Assembly: GCA_023376005.1 (NCBI GenBank)
Contig: CM042151.1
Location: 82,554,494-82,618,493, forward strand
DNA length: 64,000 bases
Source: Doryteuthis pealeii
Taxonomy: Eukaryota; Mollusca; Cephalopoda; Myopsida; Loliginidae
Direction of reading: 5' to 3'
Below are positions 61,401-64,000 of this stretch, in pieces (within the stretch, counting starts at the first letter, position 1; each line of letters begins with the position of its first letter). The notes under the pieces were generated by a model. The model had not been told where the DNA came from. It saw only the letters and a list, made by a program, of their open reading frames with translations, and did no database searches. The position numbers and the translations under genes are program-made.

Positions 61401-64000
61401 AATTATAGAAAATGTCGATTTTAATACTTAACAGAATATTCCTATTACAAGAATCCCTGCAAAACGTAATTTTCAATTGACAAAGTGAAGAAATATTATG
61501 GAAGGTAACAATTTTTAAGGCAGAAAAAATTATTAGCAATGAAATGTAAATTATGATAAATACGAAAGGAAGACAAACATTTTTTTATGGGAGAAGATAC
61601 TTGTTTTAATTTCTTACAGTCCGGTGTATATCTTAGCAATTTTAAGAAAATGTATTCAATTGGAAGTGAGACTTTTTAGTAGAGGAAATAACGTCTATCA
61701 TTATAAATGGTTAAATTAGATAATATACGTATATTTTCCTTTTTGCATTGTGAATTTTTCAATTCTAAATCCAATTCCTATATCTTGACTGAAGAGTTTA
61801 ATAGTTTGTTTTAGAGTTTTTAATTCCTTTCCATTCTTAGCAAAAACTTTAATATTATCTGTATACATCAGGTGATTTATCTTTAATTACGACTTTGTAA
61901 ATATTTTGTATTTAGTCTCATTAGTATATAATTCAATGGGATCATTACTATAACAAATACTATTAACGTTGACACCTTTTTTATGTGGGGTCTAACCCCT
62001 CTACTGGAAAAACCGTCGACAAAATAACAAATTAGTTTGAGGTTACAATACATATACAAAATATTTTCAGTATTTTTATATTCAAAATAAAGATAAAAAT
62101 TTACCAGTTAAAATTCTTCCTTTCCTAGAAACCTAAATAAAATAAAAACAGGTTAAGTGCTTGTCATATTTAAAAAAATATTAAACGATTAAAGAATAGT
62201 ATTTTAATATTTTCGATTTTTAACTCTACTAGGATTTTTCCAATTCAGCTGTTAGACGTTTCCATAACTCTTCTAATTAAGTTTAAGATTTGATCCGAAA
62301 TTGAAATATTTTCACACATTCTGTTATTCATGGTTGTGGGATCATTCCATATGATTTTATTAGTCTATGTCATGGTTACATTTTCGTCATTGTTTATACT
62401 TCCTTTAAAATGTGTTGGTCGAGGTATAAAGGTCTTATGTTGCAGCATTAAATTTTAAGCGCCCTTTTTAATTAATGTAGTCCTGGTTACATTGTTTGGG
62501 GATTGAATATCTATATTTCATATACAACTTATGTCTCTGGAGAATAAAATGGCTGATATTCAATTTGGCGCTTGCATTTAATTGGAGGGGGGGGGCAAAG
62601 ATTTTTTAAAAAGTCACTTTGATTTTTTTTATTGTTCTGTTGGTTAAATGTCAACAACTTTTAATTATGACTATATAAATATAATTTTAAATAAAACTTT
62701 ATAGAAAGTTTATCTAGTTTTAAATAATCAAACAAGAAAAACAATTTTTTTATGGCGGAAGATTGTTGTCTTAATTTCTTAGAGTCGGGTTTATATCTTA
62801 GCAGTTTTCAGAAAAAGTATTCAATTGGAGATCGCAATATCATTTGATATATTCTTTGGGTCTTACATATTATCATATACGTTAAAGAGCACTGGTTTTA
62901 TTTTAGGTATTTCATTAATATAAAAGAAGAATAACAAGTGAACTGAGTATACAATGTGTCATCTTCCTATAAGCAATGGGTCTCCTTTGTCGGGGTGCTA
63001 CATTTACATGTTAAATGCAATCGATGATAAAATAAGCCTTTTTCTTAATAATATTTATATTACGTAATATTTACCATCATTAATATCAGTAATACATAAT
63101 CAATGACTATCAAACATTAAAATAGAATATATCAATATATTAAATGCAATAGAGAAAAAGGTTTTTTTTTTCTTAATAAAACATTATATGATATTTTTGA
63201 GGGGGGAGGGGGGTAATTTCATTTACTTTTAGTAATAGCTGTTGAAATTAACACTCATAAAATCTTTTGCATATTAATAAATTTTGGCAAGGAAAATATA
63301 TTTGCAAAATAATTTTTCTGGATTGAACTTTCCAAAATAACAATTTTGGCATTAAAAACGTCAGTTATTATTTGAAAGAAAAGTAGAAAATATTTTCAAT
63401 TAACTGTGCCAAGAATTAATTCCTGAAATATACGGACCTTTCAGAACCACAAAATAACAATTTTGGCCAGTGATCAATAAAATTAGTTCAATATAATATC
63501 TGAATTGTTAAATTGTTTCTACTCATTGATTTTTTTTCTGACCCCTGTCCACTTTTTGGTTGCTTTTCTCGTCGTCGTCTTTCATGTCTCTCAATTTGTG
63601 GAAATGTCGAACAAACTTTCGTATTAAAAACATGTCGGTAAATCATTTTTATTCTGACATCCATACAAGAGAAATTATATTCTTTTTAGATACTTCGTCC
63701 TTGTTATAACACTTGTCTGTCTCTTCTAATAAACTCTAATGGAATGTTTAATTTTTAAATTTAATATACTTTTTTTGTTAAATAAAGTTGATCATTTAGT
63801 GACCGGGTTTCTAGTTGAAACGGTTATCATTTTATCTAAGTTTAGAATATTAGTTTACTTACAACGTGAGTCGGATTTTGTTTTTCCTTTAACTTAATTT
63901 ATTTTCAAGTTCTCAAATGACTGTTTTAACCAGAAAATTGATAAATATATACCCAGTCAAAAAATTAAACTACCAACTAAAATATCTGAAGATATTTGAA
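58469..64000. other. 5' flank of duplicated unit E
   Basis: Collinear with the 5' flanks of A, C and D: AACGAACTCACGTACCCTGA (58711), CTTCCATTGCAG (58756), CTCATTGATTTACCCTG (60680) and again near 63520, and AAAATATCAAAAGTTACTAA (61375). A LINE fragment interrupts it at 61745-62040. The window ends before the leader and finger exon. No gene is seen. Confidence 0.6.
61745..62040 (-). repeat. LINE reverse-transcriptase fragment
   Basis: The minus strand encodes KINHLMYTDNIKVFAKNGKE then LKTLKQTIKLFSQDIGIGF, matching the palm motif region of non-LTR reverse transcriptases where the active site is usually YMDD. Here it reads YTDN, so it is dead. Upstream pieces (VIVMIPLNYIL, then a shift) are in another frame. 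It is a different LINE family from that at 29601. Confidence 0.72.

Overview
This is an AT-rich, gene-poor animal window, most likely from a cephalopod mollusc (octopus-like). The evidence is a tandem cluster of C2H2 zinc-finger genes with [12 protein letters not shown] linkers, introns implied by conserved splice acceptors, tRNA-derived SINEs, LINE debris, MITEs, a Helitron, a solo LTR and many (TA)n and (CA)n tracts. The assignment is an inference; nothing bacterial or viral is seen.

The backbone is a head-to-tail array of one duplicated unit. A unit starts at a TA/GA (or TA/TG) microsatellite. It has several kb of AT-rich 5' flank, a conserved splice acceptor (..CAG|ATTCATC), a leader of about 250-350 nt, an ATG in the context GGAGATATGGCA, a run of C2H2 fingers, a Ser/Asn/Gln-rich tail and a conserved 3' flank. 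Copies are: A (about 3.46-11.37 kb, decayed finger gene at 8472-10131), B (right arm of the large palindrome, 23758-25691, frameshifted), C (31.7-40.9 kb, finger gene 37300-38880, the only intact reading frame, 526 aa), D (42.0-53.9 kb, 49353-50977, frameshifted) and E (from 58.35 kb; its finger gene would lie beyond the right edge).

Between A and C lies a 100-N gap (11373-11472) followed at once by a palindrome of about 19.5 kb (11473-31001) whose left arm is an inverted copy of B. Both arms carry the same 14-monomer, 114-bp satellite with the same order of monomer variants (6-5-3), while homopolymers, a (CA)n tract and the number of fingers differ. The left arm is the only inverted unit, abuts the gap, and contains a poly-G run of about 40 nt absent from the other arm. 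A fold-back assembly artefact is therefore more likely than a real inverted duplication, but only reads can decide. A second palindrome occupies 1-2516.

The most informative biology is comparative. The satellite of unit B is a single monomer in unit D with matching flanks on both sides, so an ancestral and an amplified state lie in one window. An isolated extra finger in the tail is kept in A, B and D but lost in intact C. Several insertions have clean target duplications, some with an empty paralogous site: a 601/591-bp retroposon (12-bp TSDs), a solo LTR (CAAG TSD) and a MITE. A non-autonomous Helitron (A^TC...hairpin...CTAG^T) lies at 54980-55590.
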